Positions 9,320 through 17,650 of a DNA stretch of 64,000 nt are shown in pieces. Below the pieces are notes generated by a model. The model was given only the letters and a program-made list of their open reading frames with translations. It was not told the DNA's origin and made no database searches. The stretch spans positions 62,001 through 126,000 of the forward strand of contig JAHWHZ010000001.1 of the NCBI GenBank assembly GCA_019322895.1, given 5' to 3'. Each line of letters starts with the position of its first letter. Position 1 is the first letter of the stretch. The position numbers were made by a program, and so were the translations under genes. The stretch comes from Candidatus Woesearchaeota archaeon (GTDB taxonomy: Archaea; Nanobdellota; Nanobdellia; Woesearchaeales; ARS49).

Positions 9320-10165
9320 ATGAAAAAATTACTGTTATTTACACTTTTTGCGATTCTTTTAGCATCAATTGCATATGCAGACTGCTATGATTCTGATGCA
9401 GGCCCAACCGATTTAGACCATCCTGCAAGATACATCGGCATTGACGGCTTTGTCACAGAAGGAAATGATACTTATTATGATTCCTGCGTAATCAGGAAAG
9501 GCGGGGATGAGACAAATGAGAGCAACTGGATAAGAGAATATTACTGTGACAAGGATGGTGACATGGATTATATAGATTATTTCTGCCCTTCTTATCATTA
9601 CAAGGAGTGCCTTACTATTCACAAGGCAGCTGCCTGCGATGACTACACGGGCCCTGCAGATTATAATGAGACTGTGCAAAACACCACAAATACAACAAAC
9701 ACTACAAACACCACCGCAGTAAATCAGACTATAAACAAGACAGTTCCAAAGAACTGCGGCGATAAAAAAGTGAATTTTGGGGAAGACTGCGACCCGCCTG
9801 GCAAAGAGTGTTATACAAAAGGCTTCCTTAAAGGTGTTTGTGATTTCACTTGTGTCTGCGACTCTTCCTTGACACCAGATTTGTTCAAGAAGCTTAATGC
9901 AACCCTTAATGAAGATGAAGAAGAAAAAGAGATAGAAGATACAAAAATCACTTTTACAGTTAATGAGACAAAAGAAGAAATCAAGATTAACAAGACACCC
10001 AAAATCACAGGCGCTGCTGCTTCAGACCCACTAAATCAATTGATTGAAGAAGCAAAAGAGCCGCCAGAAGATTTCAGTGACAGCTTTGGGATAAAGATAA
10101 CTTCTGCGATAACTGATGTTGTCATGAAAGTCTGGGATTTGATTATGGGAATAATCGGAGGTTGA
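9320..10165 (+). CDS. Secreted Cys-rich protein with Asn-Thr repeat linker
   Basis: A 281-residue protein with a clear signal peptide (MKKLLLFTLFAILLASIAYA) followed by a Cys-rich ectodomain (CYDSDAG, YYDSC, YYCDKDGD, CGDKKVNFGEDCDPPGKEC). An (NTT)n run near residues 120-135 is likely a glycosylated linker. The C-terminus has an amphipathic, Trp-containing segment (VMKVWDLIMGIIGG). Proteins of this kind are common surface proteins in DPANN genomes; the ligand is unknown. TATA box near 9290. It is followed closely by a second Cys-rich secreted protein with the same plan, so the two are probably co-transcribed. Confidence 0.75.
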   Translation: MKKLLLFTLFAILLASIAYADCYDSDAGPTDLDHPARYIGIDGFVTEGNDTYYDSCVIRKGGDETNESNWIREYYCDKDGDMDYIDYFCPSYHYKECLTIHKAAACDDYTGPADYNETVQNTTNTTNTTNTTAVNQTINKTVPKNCGDKKVNFGEDCDPPGKECYTKGFLKGVCDFTCVCDSSLTPDLFKKLNATLNEDEEEKEIEDTKITFTVNETKEEIKINKTPKITGAAASDPLNQLIEEAKEPPEDFSDSFGIKITSAITDVVMKVWDLIMGIIGG

Positions 10166-10167
10166 AA

Positions 10168-11091
10168 ATGAGAGCAATTATTTTGTTAATAGCAATGATG
10201 ATGATATTAAGCGCTGCTGCAAGTGCGCAGGTGCTTGTTTCTGTTGAAGAAAAAACAGTCTGCGGAGACGGCATCCGCGAAGGCCATGAGATGTGCGAGC
10301 CTGATACAGACCAGGACTTGTGCGAGGAGGCTGGAAAAGTCATAGGCATCTATATGGCATGCGATCCAAGAGACTGCACATGCCTTCCTAAAAGGATGGA
10401 CTGCGGCAATGAGATAAGAGAGGGCGTGGAATACTGCGATCCAGGAGAAAAAGAAGATCCTGAAGAAAATGATTTTTGCGATGAGCTTGGCGAGATATTC
10501 AATGAGACCTTTACCTGCGATCCAGATACCTGCCTGTGCAAGCCTGAAAAGCTTTACGGAGTTGTCCCTCCAGATGTCTGCGGCGATAAAAACATAACTG
10601 GCTCAGAACAGTGTGAAACAGATGAGGATTGTGAAGAAGGCGAGATCTGCCAGGATTGTATTTGCGTATTGAAGGTGAGGCAGAACATAACTGAAGTAAT
10701 AGAGAAATTCAAAGAAGAGCCTGCGCCAGAGGAAAAAAAGAAAGAAGAAGGCCCGATGGATTATCATGATCTTGTCGGCACTGTGCTGCCTTCATGGCTC
10801 ATGGATGACTTTGAAGAAGAAAAAATCAATGTTGTCGTGAACATGACAGACGGCTCAATAAAGGTTGTTGGTGTCACCACATCACACGGAGTTGTGCAGG
10901 ATATTGTTGATGAGAAGCTGGATGGCGCAACATATGATGCTTTTGCGAACCAGAAGCTTGCTGAAGAGATTCTTGCTTCAGATGACAAGGCAAACATGCT
11001 TAAGCTGGCAATGGATGAAGAAGACATCACCTACAAGCCGAAAGGGTTGTTTGCAAGGATCTGGCAATGGATTACAGGCCTGTTCAAATGA
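10168..11091 (+). CDS. Secreted Cys-rich protein with CGDG repeats
   Basis: A 307-residue protein beginning MRAIILLIAMMMILSAAASA, a signal peptide. Three Cys-rich repeats follow, of the form CGDGIREGHEMCEP, CGNEIREGVEYCDPG and CGDKNITGSEQCET, resembling the disulfide-rich extracellular CGDG repeats seen in surface proteins. A C-terminal domain follows, ending in ARIWQWITGLFK, an amphipathic segment like that of the preceding protein. A TTG at 10162 would extend the frame, but the GGAGGT ribosome-binding site (10157-10162) fits the ATG at 10168. The stop overlaps the ATG of the next lipoprotein gene (ATGA), so these three genes form one operon. Binding partner unknown. Confidence 0.75.
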   Translation: MRAIILLIAMMMILSAAASAQVLVSVEEKTVCGDGIREGHEMCEPDTDQDLCEEAGKVIGIYMACDPRDCTCLPKRMDCGNEIREGVEYCDPGEKEDPEENDFCDELGEIFNETFTCDPDTCLCKPEKLYGVVPPDVCGDKNITGSEQCETDEDCEEGEICQDCICVLKVRQNITEVIEKFKEEPAPEEKKKEEGPMDYHDLVGTVLPSWLMDDFEEEKINVVVNMTDGSIKVVGVTTSHGVVQDIVDEKLDGATYDAFANQKLAEEILASDDKANMLKLAMDEEDITYKPKGLFARIWQWITGLFK

Positions 11092-11960
11092 AAAGACTTG
11101 CTATTTTACTTATTTTTTTATTTCTTGTCAGTTGTGTTCCTAAGCCAGAGATTCCTGCAGAAGAAAAACCTGCTGAAAAAATAGAAGAAACAAAAGAATT
11201 GCCTGAAATAAAAGAGTTGAAAGCAAAAACTTTTGTTGAACAGGTATTTGATGATGGTTCTGTAATAAAATATGGCTATACAAGCGGCAAGGTTCTTGTG
11301 AGCATTGATAATGACGGCAAAGTCACTGAGTTTTTTTATGATAATGACGGCAGGCTGATTAAAATAAATGATATAAAGCTGGAATATGACAAGAATCTAA
11401 GGAAAATAGGCGATGCTGAGTTTGAATTCAATGCTGCAGATCAATTGACTGCTGTTAAAGACAGCCAGACAACATATTTTACTTATACGGGCGACCTGCT
11501 TTCTGAATACAAGAAAGGCAATACAGGCGCTGTAACATCTTTTTCCTACAAAAACAAGAGCATCTCTGAGATAAAGAAAGGAACTAATGTATATGCGCTT
11601 TATTATAACGATAATAATCTTTTGGATGACATCAATTTCAATAAAGACACTGCCCATTGGATAATCGGAATAGGCAAGAACAACAGGATTGCCAATATGA
11701 ACGGCAAGTTATTCGGGCCAGGAGAGACAATTGATTATGTCTCTGGCAAGATCAAGATAATGTCAGGCAATGATTCTGAATTCACAGGTACTGATGAGCA
11801 GCTAAGGCTTGATGCACTGCATAAATTCCTGATTTGCACAAAAATAAAGAAAATGCCTGTTGAGTTTGATGCAATTGCATATGCAATATTGAGAAGCCAT
11901 TTTAATTTTGATTTGCAGGATTATTTTATCAGCAATTATTATTGTGAGGCATTCAAATGA
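11088..11960 (+). CDS. Lipoprotein with YD-like repeats
   Basis: A 290-residue protein with a lipoprotein signal: MKRLAILLIFLFLVSC, lipobox LVSC, then a Pro/Glu-rich spacer. The body contains repeated beta-hairpin units such as EFFYDNDGRLIKIND, LEYDKNLRKIG and FEFNAADQLTAVKD, the pattern of RHS/YD repeats that fold into a beta spiral on the cell surface. No C-terminal toxin domain is visible: the protein ends with a short helical region. The ATG at 11088 overlaps the previous stop, and its own stop overlaps the ATG of the downstream winged-helix gene at 11957, so it is translationally coupled on both sides. Confidence 0.7.
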   Translation: MKRLAILLIFLFLVSCVPKPEIPAEEKPAEKIEETKELPEIKELKAKTFVEQVFDDGSVIKYGYTSGKVLVSIDNDGKVTEFFYDNDGRLIKINDIKLEYDKNLRKIGDAEFEFNAADQLTAVKDSQTTYFTYTGDLLSEYKKGNTGAVTSFSYKNKSISEIKKGTNVYALYYNDNNLLDDINFNKDTAHWIIGIGKNNRIANMNGKLFGPGETIDYVSGKIKIMSGNDSEFTGTDEQLRLDALHKFLICTKIKKMPVEFDAIAYAILRSHFNFDLQDYFISNYYCEAFK

Positions 11961-12409
11961 AAAAACAAATTGTTGCAAAAGAGGTTCCACTTGCAGAGAT
12001 AACTCTGCGAAAATATGAGAAGCCCTATAACTTGAAAAACCGAGATTTAGTCAAGAAGCTGTGCTTGAGCATCGGACTGCTGCAGCCAGGTGATTCAAGG
12101 GATGTTGTTGTTGACGTGTTCCATGTTTTATTGAAAAACAAGGGCCTGACAAGCACAGAAGTTGAGAAAAAGGTGATAGAATCAAGAAAAAAAGATAAAT
12201 TGCCGCAAATCGGCATTGCTTCCTCTAATATCCGGAGGCATCTGAAGCGGCTGAAAGACCTTTTCTTGATTGAAAGCACAGGCAATTCGTACAGGATTAC
12301 TGAAAATGCCAAGCTGTCTGAGATCTTTACTGAAAAGATTGAGCAGTATTATCTCAAGACAATCTCTGAGAGGGTTAAAGAATATTTTGAAGCATTAGAT
12401 GGGGAGTGA
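11957..12409 (+). CDS. Winged-helix transcriptional regulator
   Basis: A 150-residue protein with a predicted winged helix in the centre: VFHVLLKNKGLTSTEVEKKV, then IASSNIRRHLKRLKDLFLIE and a wing GNSYRITENAKL. Such proteins bind DNA as dimers; the C-terminal helix KIEQYYLKTISERVKEYF could mediate dimerisation. No metal or ligand site is evident. It starts inside the stop codon of the lipoprotein gene (ATGA) and ends directly before the ketoacyl-synthase-like gene, so it may control the operon it belongs to. Exact family not recognised. Confidence 0.65.
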   Translation: MKKQIVAKEVPLAEITLRKYEKPYNLKNRDLVKKLCLSIGLLQPGDSRDVVVDVFHVLLKNKGLTSTEVEKKVIESRKKDKLPQIGIASSNIRRHLKRLKDLFLIESTGNSYRITENAKLSEIFTEKIEQYYLKTISERVKEYFEALDGE

Positions 12410-13813
12410 GTGGAGATGGTTTATGCAAAAAAAATAGAAAGTGCAGCGTATGTGCCAGAACTTATTGTGCCAAATAGTTACTTTTTAGATAAAGAACTGC
12501 ATTATAAAGACAAGCACGGCGGATATCAGAAGAAAGATAATCTGACTGTCGAAGGCATGATTGGCATTCACAGGATAAAAGAAAGAAGATGGTCTGCTCC
12601 TGGTGAAACAACCAGCATTATCGCCAAAAAAGCAGTAGAAAAATTAAGCACGCGGCCAGAACTGCTTATTGTAGGGCATGACGGCGATGTTCCTATTCCT
12701 GCTGTTGCAGGCATTGCGCAGTATGCAGGGGGCTACAAGAACGCGGCTTTTTGTGATTTGATCAGCAATAATGACCTGCCAGGCACTGAAATTGCCCAGG
12801 CCTTGATTGATTCTGGCAAATACAAGCATATTATTTGTGCCAGTTCTCCTGAAATTTCTGAGATGAGAACAGAAAAAAAGTTTGACAAGGTAAAATTTTC
12901 AGAAGCAGCAATATTATTTGAAAAAGGAAGCAAGCCAAGACCTGCGAATCAAGCTCATCCAGAATCAATTGATTTTGTTATTGTTGATCATAAAGATGCA
13001 TTTGAGTCTAAATCAGATTATGTCAAAAATGAGCTGGACTGGGCAGGCATCAATACATTAGATGTCATTGCAGGCTGTCCAGGATATGTCATGTCTGTTG
13101 AGATTGCTGATGCGCTGATCAAAACAAATCAGTATAAGACAATCACTTGTGCTGGCGCTGAAAACCTGGAAAAGATGGCAGACCCCCGGCATCTGGATTA
13201 CACGCTTTATGCCTCTGCTGCAGGTGCTGCAACTTATCAGGCAAGCAACGAACCCGGTATTATTTGCTCTTACTTTAAGGGGTTTGGTAATCTGTGGAAT
13301 TATCTCCGGTTAGATGCCGGCGTCCCTTTAGCAGACGGCACTCCTACAGGCCCATATCTTGTTATGGAAGGGCACCAATTATACAGGTTTGCAAGAAGAG
13401 AGGTGCCAAAAGGCCTGACTAAACTTATTGAAAGGTTCAGGGAACATACGCAAAATCTTGATTTAAGTTCTTTTATTTTTCTGCTTCATCAGATGAATGG
13501 GAAGCTGCTTGAGCATCTTCTTTGTAATTTCTTTGATGTTCCTACAAGTGTCAGAAATCTTAAAAAGGGCATTATTCCAGACCGTATCAAAGAGATTATT
13601 GACAATCAGGTTCCCTGGTCTGTTGATGTTTATGCCAATTCCTCTTCAGCAACAATTCCTGTCACAGAAGATCATGCAAGAAGAGGCATTATTCGCAGAA
13701 GATTCTCTAAAAAACCATTTGGTGATGTTCTTGCCATTGGTTCTGGCACTAAATCACTCAATTTTAGTGTTGGTGCAGGGATGATTTTAGGAGGATTTGG
13801 AGAAATATTGTAA
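12410..13813 (+). CDS. FabH-like 3-ketoacyl-ACP synthase III / HMG-CoA-synthase-superfamily enzyme
   Basis: A thiolase-fold condensing enzyme of about 467 residues. The three catalytic residues of the KAS III/HMG-CoA synthase group can be placed: Cys in VIAGCPGYV (about 223), His in LLHQMNGK (about 359) and Asn in YANSSSATIPV (about 409). These match the FabH signatures around the active Cys, HQAN and GNTSAAS. The C-terminal GSGTKSLNFSVGAGMI is the usual glycine-rich end. The length exceeds typical FabH (about 320) because of an N-terminal extension of roughly 50 residues and an insertion. The substrate cannot be told: it could be an acyl-CoA condensing enzyme or an isoprenoid-pathway enzyme. 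The start may be GTG 12410 or ATG 12416; both follow a GGGGAG site. Confidence 0.7.
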   Translation: MEMVYAKKIESAAYVPELIVPNSYFLDKELHYKDKHGGYQKKDNLTVEGMIGIHRIKERRWSAPGETTSIIAKKAVEKLSTRPELLIVGHDGDVPIPAVAGIAQYAGGYKNAAFCDLISNNDLPGTEIAQALIDSGKYKHIICASSPEISEMRTEKKFDKVKFSEAAILFEKGSKPRPANQAHPESIDFVIVDHKDAFESKSDYVKNELDWAGINTLDVIAGCPGYVMSVEIADALIKTNQYKTITCAGAENLEKMADPRHLDYTLYASAAGAATYQASNEPGIICSYFKGFGNLWNYLRLDAGVPLADGTPTGPYLVMEGHQLYRFARREVPKGLTKLIERFREHTQNLDLSSFIFLLHQMNGKLLEHLLCNFFDVPTSVRNLKKGIIPDRIKEIIDNQVPWSVDVYANSSSATIPVTEDHARRGIIRRRFSKKPFGDVLAIGSGTKSLNFSVGAGMILGGFGEIL

Positions 13814-13815
13814 AA

Positions 13816-14967
13816 ATGGGAATATATTATCCGCGTGAAGACTCGTATTTATTAGAAAAGCATGTGAAACATCTTGCTTTTGGCAGTGTATTAGATGTAG
13901 GCACTGGCTCTGGCATACAGGCCCTTGCTGCTGCTGGAAACAAGAGAGTCAAGAAGGTTCTTGCAGTTGATATCAATCCAGAAGCTATTAAATACTGCAA
14001 AAAGAACTCAAAAAACAGGAAAATAACATATAAAGTCAGTGATTTGTTCAAGAAAGTTCCTAAGCAGAAGTTTGATACGATTATATTTAATCCTCCCTAC
14101 CTGCCGCAGGAAAGAAAAACAAGGGATATTGCAACAGAAGGCGGGAAAAAAGGCCATGAAGTCATTGAGAAGTTTCTTTTGCAGGCAGGAGATTTTCTCA
14201 AGATAGATGGAAACATCTTGTTATTGTTTTCTTCACTCACTGACAAGCGAATTATTGAACAGTTTCTCAAGGAAAATCTGTTTGATTTCAAGATGATTGA
14301 TTCTATTCATTATTTTTTTGAGGAGTTGTATGTCTATAATATACTGAAGTCTCCGATGCTTAGGATTTTAGAGAAAAAAGGCATTAAAGACCTGAAATTT
14401 CTTGCCAAAGGAAAGCGCGGAGTTGTCTATACAGGAAAGTACAAGAATAAAAAGATTGCAGTAAAGATGAAGCGCGTTGAAAGCACGGCAATTGGGCGGA
14501 TAAAGAATGAGGCAAGATACCTGAAAATATTGAACAAATACAAAATCGGCCCAAAGTTATTGATGTACGGCAATAACTGGCTTGCTTATGAGTTTGTTCC
14601 AGGAGAATTCATCAAGGATTGGCTTCCAAAAGCAAAAAAGACAGCCATCAAGAGAGTCTTGAAGATTGTTTTTGAGAAATGCTTTAAGATGGATAAATTA
14701 GGCATCAATAAAGAAGAGATGCACCACCCATTGAAGCATGTTATAATAGGAAAGTCTGTGAAAATGATTGATTTTGAGCGCTCTAAAAAGACAAAAGACC
14801 CTAAGAATGTCTCGCAGTTCTGCCAATATGTGATGTCGTTAAAGAAAGTGCTTGACAAAAAAGGAATAAAGGTGAATAAGAAGAAAATCATTGATTTGGC
14901 AAAAGCCTATAAGAAAAAATTAAATAATGCATCTTTTAAGGCAATTTTAAAAGAGATAAACTTATAA
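13816..14967 (+). CDS. HemK/Mtq2-like methyltransferase fused to an archaeal protein-kinase-like domain
   Basis: Two domains in 383 residues. Residues 1-175 are a Rossmann methyltransferase: PREDSYLL start, SAM loop LDVGTGSGIQ, and NPPY (92-95), the signature of enzymes that methylate the Gln of release factors or N6-adenine. Together these match the HemK2/Mtq2 type that modifies archaeal aRF1. Residues about 185-380 resemble the small archaeal Ser/Thr-kinase-like family: GKRGVVYTGKYKNKKIAVKMKR (nucleotide loop and Lys), YEFVPGEFI hinge, and MIDFERSKK in place of DFG. The usual HxD catalytic Asp is not obvious, so activity is uncertain. It begins three bases after the previous stop, probably in the same operon. 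Confidence 0.75.
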   Translation: MGIYYPREDSYLLEKHVKHLAFGSVLDVGTGSGIQALAAAGNKRVKKVLAVDINPEAIKYCKKNSKNRKITYKVSDLFKKVPKQKFDTIIFNPPYLPQERKTRDIATEGGKKGHEVIEKFLLQAGDFLKIDGNILLLFSSLTDKRIIEQFLKENLFDFKMIDSIHYFFEELYVYNILKSPMLRILEKKGIKDLKFLAKGKRGVVYTGKYKNKKIAVKMKRVESTAIGRIKNEARYLKILNKYKIGPKLLMYGNNWLAYEFVPGEFIKDWLPKAKKTAIKRVLKIVFEKCFKMDKLGINKEEMHHPLKHVIIGKSVKMIDFERSKKTKDPKNVSQFCQYVMSLKKVLDKKGIKVNKKKIIDLAKAYKKKLNNASFKAILKEINL

Positions 14968-14990
14968 ACAATCAAAATTTATATGATAAT

Positions 14991-16403
14991 ATGAAATTAA
15001 AAAAGCGATTGCAAAGGATGTTGAAAAGACTTCCGTATATCGGAAAGCTTAATATTCAACTTGCAGAGCAAATAAGACTTAACAAGAATTCTGAAAGGCT
15101 CATTATTCAGATGATGCGTGAAAGAACAGAATTGAAAAACAGGACAGATACGCTGGAAAAAAGATTAACAGATTTTGAATATGATAAAACCGCGTTTCAA
15201 AAAACTGTTGAAAGAAAAAAGCTGGAAATAATCAATTTAAACAGGAATATTGCAAAAAAGCATGATGAATTGCGCAAGGCAGAAATAGCGCTGGCAGATG
15301 AAAGGCAAGAAGCAGATGAAAGAGAATTTTTTGAAGCTGTCCATGCGCAGGACCTGCAGGAGCGTTATGAAAAAGCGCACCAAAGACTCGATGACATGAT
15401 GGAGCTTGAAAAATACAGGCTGGCACAGCATGAAAACCACAAAGCGAAATATGTTCAGCTTAAAAGCAAGGCCATTGCAATAGAAGAAGAAAAAGATGCC
15501 TTGCAAAAAGAAGTTTCTGCTCTTAAGAAGGTTGCAGAAGATCATGATCGTTTCAAGCAGTTATTTGGAAGCAATGTCAAAGGATTTGAAGAAGTATATC
15601 ATGCCTGGAAAAAAGAAGAGCGCAGAAGCGCGCGCCTTAAACATCGGGCAGAGATTGCATTTACAGCTGCAAAGGCTTACAAGCACGGCCCTGTTGCTTT
15701 TATTGACAGGGATCTTCCAAGGATTGTGGATCATTTCGGCTATTCTCTGTTGCTGCTCAAGGAAAATGGCGATATATATCACGTCACACCAGCAGCTGCT
15801 CAGCAGTTAGGCAAGAAAAAAGAGGCACTGCTTGGCAAGAATTTCAGCAATGTCTTTGATTGCTCAAGCATAGACTGGCTTGTGGATATCGGTCCAGAGT
15901 ATCCTTTGGGTGTCAAGGACACTTCTGAAGAGATTTGTGCAATGATTGAGGAGATTCCTGGCGGAATCACTCCTGAAAATCCTAATGAAATGCGCATAAT
16001 CTATGCAATATCCTTGAGGCGCGAAGAAAAGCAAGGGCCTATAGAAAAACGCAGGACCCGCAGGCTGGCTGCCCCGTATGCAATCACTGAAAGGTACAAG
16101 CAGGATATTGCCAGTGCAATGAGCGCAGCTACGCAAAAGACAGACAAGAATGTTTATATCGATTTATGGGAAACAAACATCATAGAGCCGGCATTTATTG
16201 AATGGGCTGAAAAAATCAATGCAGGCAAGAGCGAGGGAAAAATATATTTCTGCTATCCTTCATCAGAAGTCTCGAAGCAATTAAGTCTGTACGATATGCC
16301 TGAAGAATATATAACGCAAAGAAAGCAGAAGAAAAAGAAACTTTCAGGTCCGCGCACAATATGGGAAGGCTTACTCAGCATAAAATTTGCTCCTGCAACA
16401 TGA
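14991..16403 (+). CDS. Coiled-coil protein with PAS-like domain
   Basis: A 470-residue soluble protein. Residues 20-200 form a long, highly charged coiled coil (ERLIIQMMRERTELKNRTDT and following). Residues about 235-300 look like a PAS fold: RDLPRIVDHFGYSLLLL, then ENGDIYHVTPAAAQQLGKK and LLGKNFSNVF. PAS domains sense small molecules or mediate dimerisation. The C-terminal 80 residues (YIDLWETNIIEPAFIEWAEK) have alternating strands and helices of unknown fold. No histidine kinase or receiver domain is attached. It could be a scaffold or one-component sensor; function unknown. Confidence 0.6.
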   Translation: MKLKKRLQRMLKRLPYIGKLNIQLAEQIRLNKNSERLIIQMMRERTELKNRTDTLEKRLTDFEYDKTAFQKTVERKKLEIINLNRNIAKKHDELRKAEIALADERQEADEREFFEAVHAQDLQERYEKAHQRLDDMMELEKYRLAQHENHKAKYVQLKSKAIAIEEEKDALQKEVSALKKVAEDHDRFKQLFGSNVKGFEEVYHAWKKEERRSARLKHRAEIAFTAAKAYKHGPVAFIDRDLPRIVDHFGYSLLLLKENGDIYHVTPAAAQQLGKKKEALLGKNFSNVFDCSSIDWLVDIGPEYPLGVKDTSEEICAMIEEIPGGITPENPNEMRIIYAISLRREEKQGPIEKRRTRRLAAPYAITERYKQDIASAMSAATQKTDKNVYIDLWETNIIEPAFIEWAEKINAGKSEGKIYFCYPSSEVSKQLSLYDMPEEYITQRKQKKKKLSGPRTIWEGLLSIKFAPAT

Positions 16404-16449
16404 TATCTGAATTCCAGATTGACTTCAAAAAGAGGTTGTATAAGTTCAA

Positions 16450-17586
16450 ATGATGAATATATTCCTTTTAGGGCTTGTAAGTTTTTTGACAGACGTGAGT
16501 TCTGAGATGATTATGCCTATACTGCCGTTGTTCATCAAGCAGTTAGGCGGGGCAGGCATTGCAATTGGATTGATAACTGGCGTTGCAGGCAGTGTTGCTT
16601 CATTATTGAAAGTTTTTTCAGGCTATTTTTCTGACATATATGGAAAAAGAAAGAAATTTGTCTTTGCAGGCTATTTTATTTCTGCTGTAGCTAAATTGTT
16701 TTTTCCATTGTCAACAACCTGGCAGCATATTCTCTTGCTAAGACCAATTGAAAGGATTGGCAAGGGCATAAGAGTCGCTCCAAGAGATGCAATGGTCTCT
16801 TTTTATGCAAAGAAAAAAGTGAGGGGAAGAGGCTTTGGCATCATGCGGGCAATGGACACTTCAGGAGCTGTTCTTGGCTCAATACTTGCCTTGTTGTTTT
16901 TCTGGTATATTGGCTTGAGTTTCAGGACAATATTCTTTATTGCAGCTTTATTTGCTTTTTTGGCATTGATTCCGATATTCTTTGTAAGAGAGCCCACAGT
17001 AAAGCCTAAGAAGTTTGCCTTGAAAGTGGGCTTTAAGCAGTTGTCAAGGTCTTTGAGAATATTGATTATTGCTGCAACAATTTTTGCTTTAGGTAATTTC
17101 AGCTACATGTTCTTTATTCTAAAGACACAGGAAGCTTTTGTTGCAAAGATGGCTTTTGTGATTCCTATATTGTTATATGTCTTGTTCAATATCTTTTATG
17201 CTGCATTTGCAATACCAATCGGCATCTTGTCTGACAGAATTGGAAGAAAGAAAGTTTTGCTTGCAGGATATGCTCTTTTTGCAATAACCTGCCTTGGATT
17301 TGTTTATTTCAATTCTTTGGCTTATTTTATTGTGTTGTTTATCTTGTACGGATTGACTTATTCTCTTGTTGACGCCACACAGAGAGCTTATGTCTCAGAT
17401 TTAGCTCCAAAAGCCATCAGAGGGACTGCTTTAGGCACATTTCACACAGCAATCGGTGTAATAACACTTCCTGCTGGCTTGATTGCAGGTTATTTATGGG
17501 ATATCAGCACTGCTTACACATTTTATTTTGGTTTTGCAATGGCGCTTGTTGCAGTTGCCGTGCTTTGCTGTGTTAAATCTAAATAA
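16450..17586 (+). CDS. Major facilitator superfamily transporter
   Basis: A 378-residue integral membrane protein with about 12 hydrophobic segments, the standard MFS topology. The start FLLGLVSFLTDVSSEMIMPILPLF is typical of the drug-efflux-like MFS group, and the loop after TM2 reads GYFSDIYGKRKKFVFAG, the MFS motif A (G-x-x-x-D-x-x-G-R-R/K). A second motif A-like loop appears mid-protein as GILSDRIGRKKVLLAG. Substrate unknown. Either of two adjacent ATG codons (16450, 16453) could start translation. Its 3' end faces the TFB gene across a 64-base convergent gap rich in T and A runs. Confidence 0.85.
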   Translation: MMNIFLLGLVSFLTDVSSEMIMPILPLFIKQLGGAGIAIGLITGVAGSVASLLKVFSGYFSDIYGKRKKFVFAGYFISAVAKLFFPLSTTWQHILLLRPIERIGKGIRVAPRDAMVSFYAKKKVRGRGFGIMRAMDTSGAVLGSILALLFFWYIGLSFRTIFFIAALFAFLALIPIFFVREPTVKPKKFALKVGFKQLSRSLRILIIAATIFALGNFSYMFFILKTQEAFVAKMAFVIPILLYVLFNIFYAAFAIPIGILSDRIGRKKVLLAGYALFAITCLGFVYFNSLAYFIVLFILYGLTYSLVDATQRAYVSDLAPKAIRGTALGTFHTAIGVITLPAGLIAGYLWDISTAYTFYFGFAMALVAVAVLCCVKSK

Positions 17587-17650
17587 AATCCTTTAATCTT
17601 CTTATAGCATATTTCCTATCTACACTTCTTTAATTAAGAAATAAAAAAAT

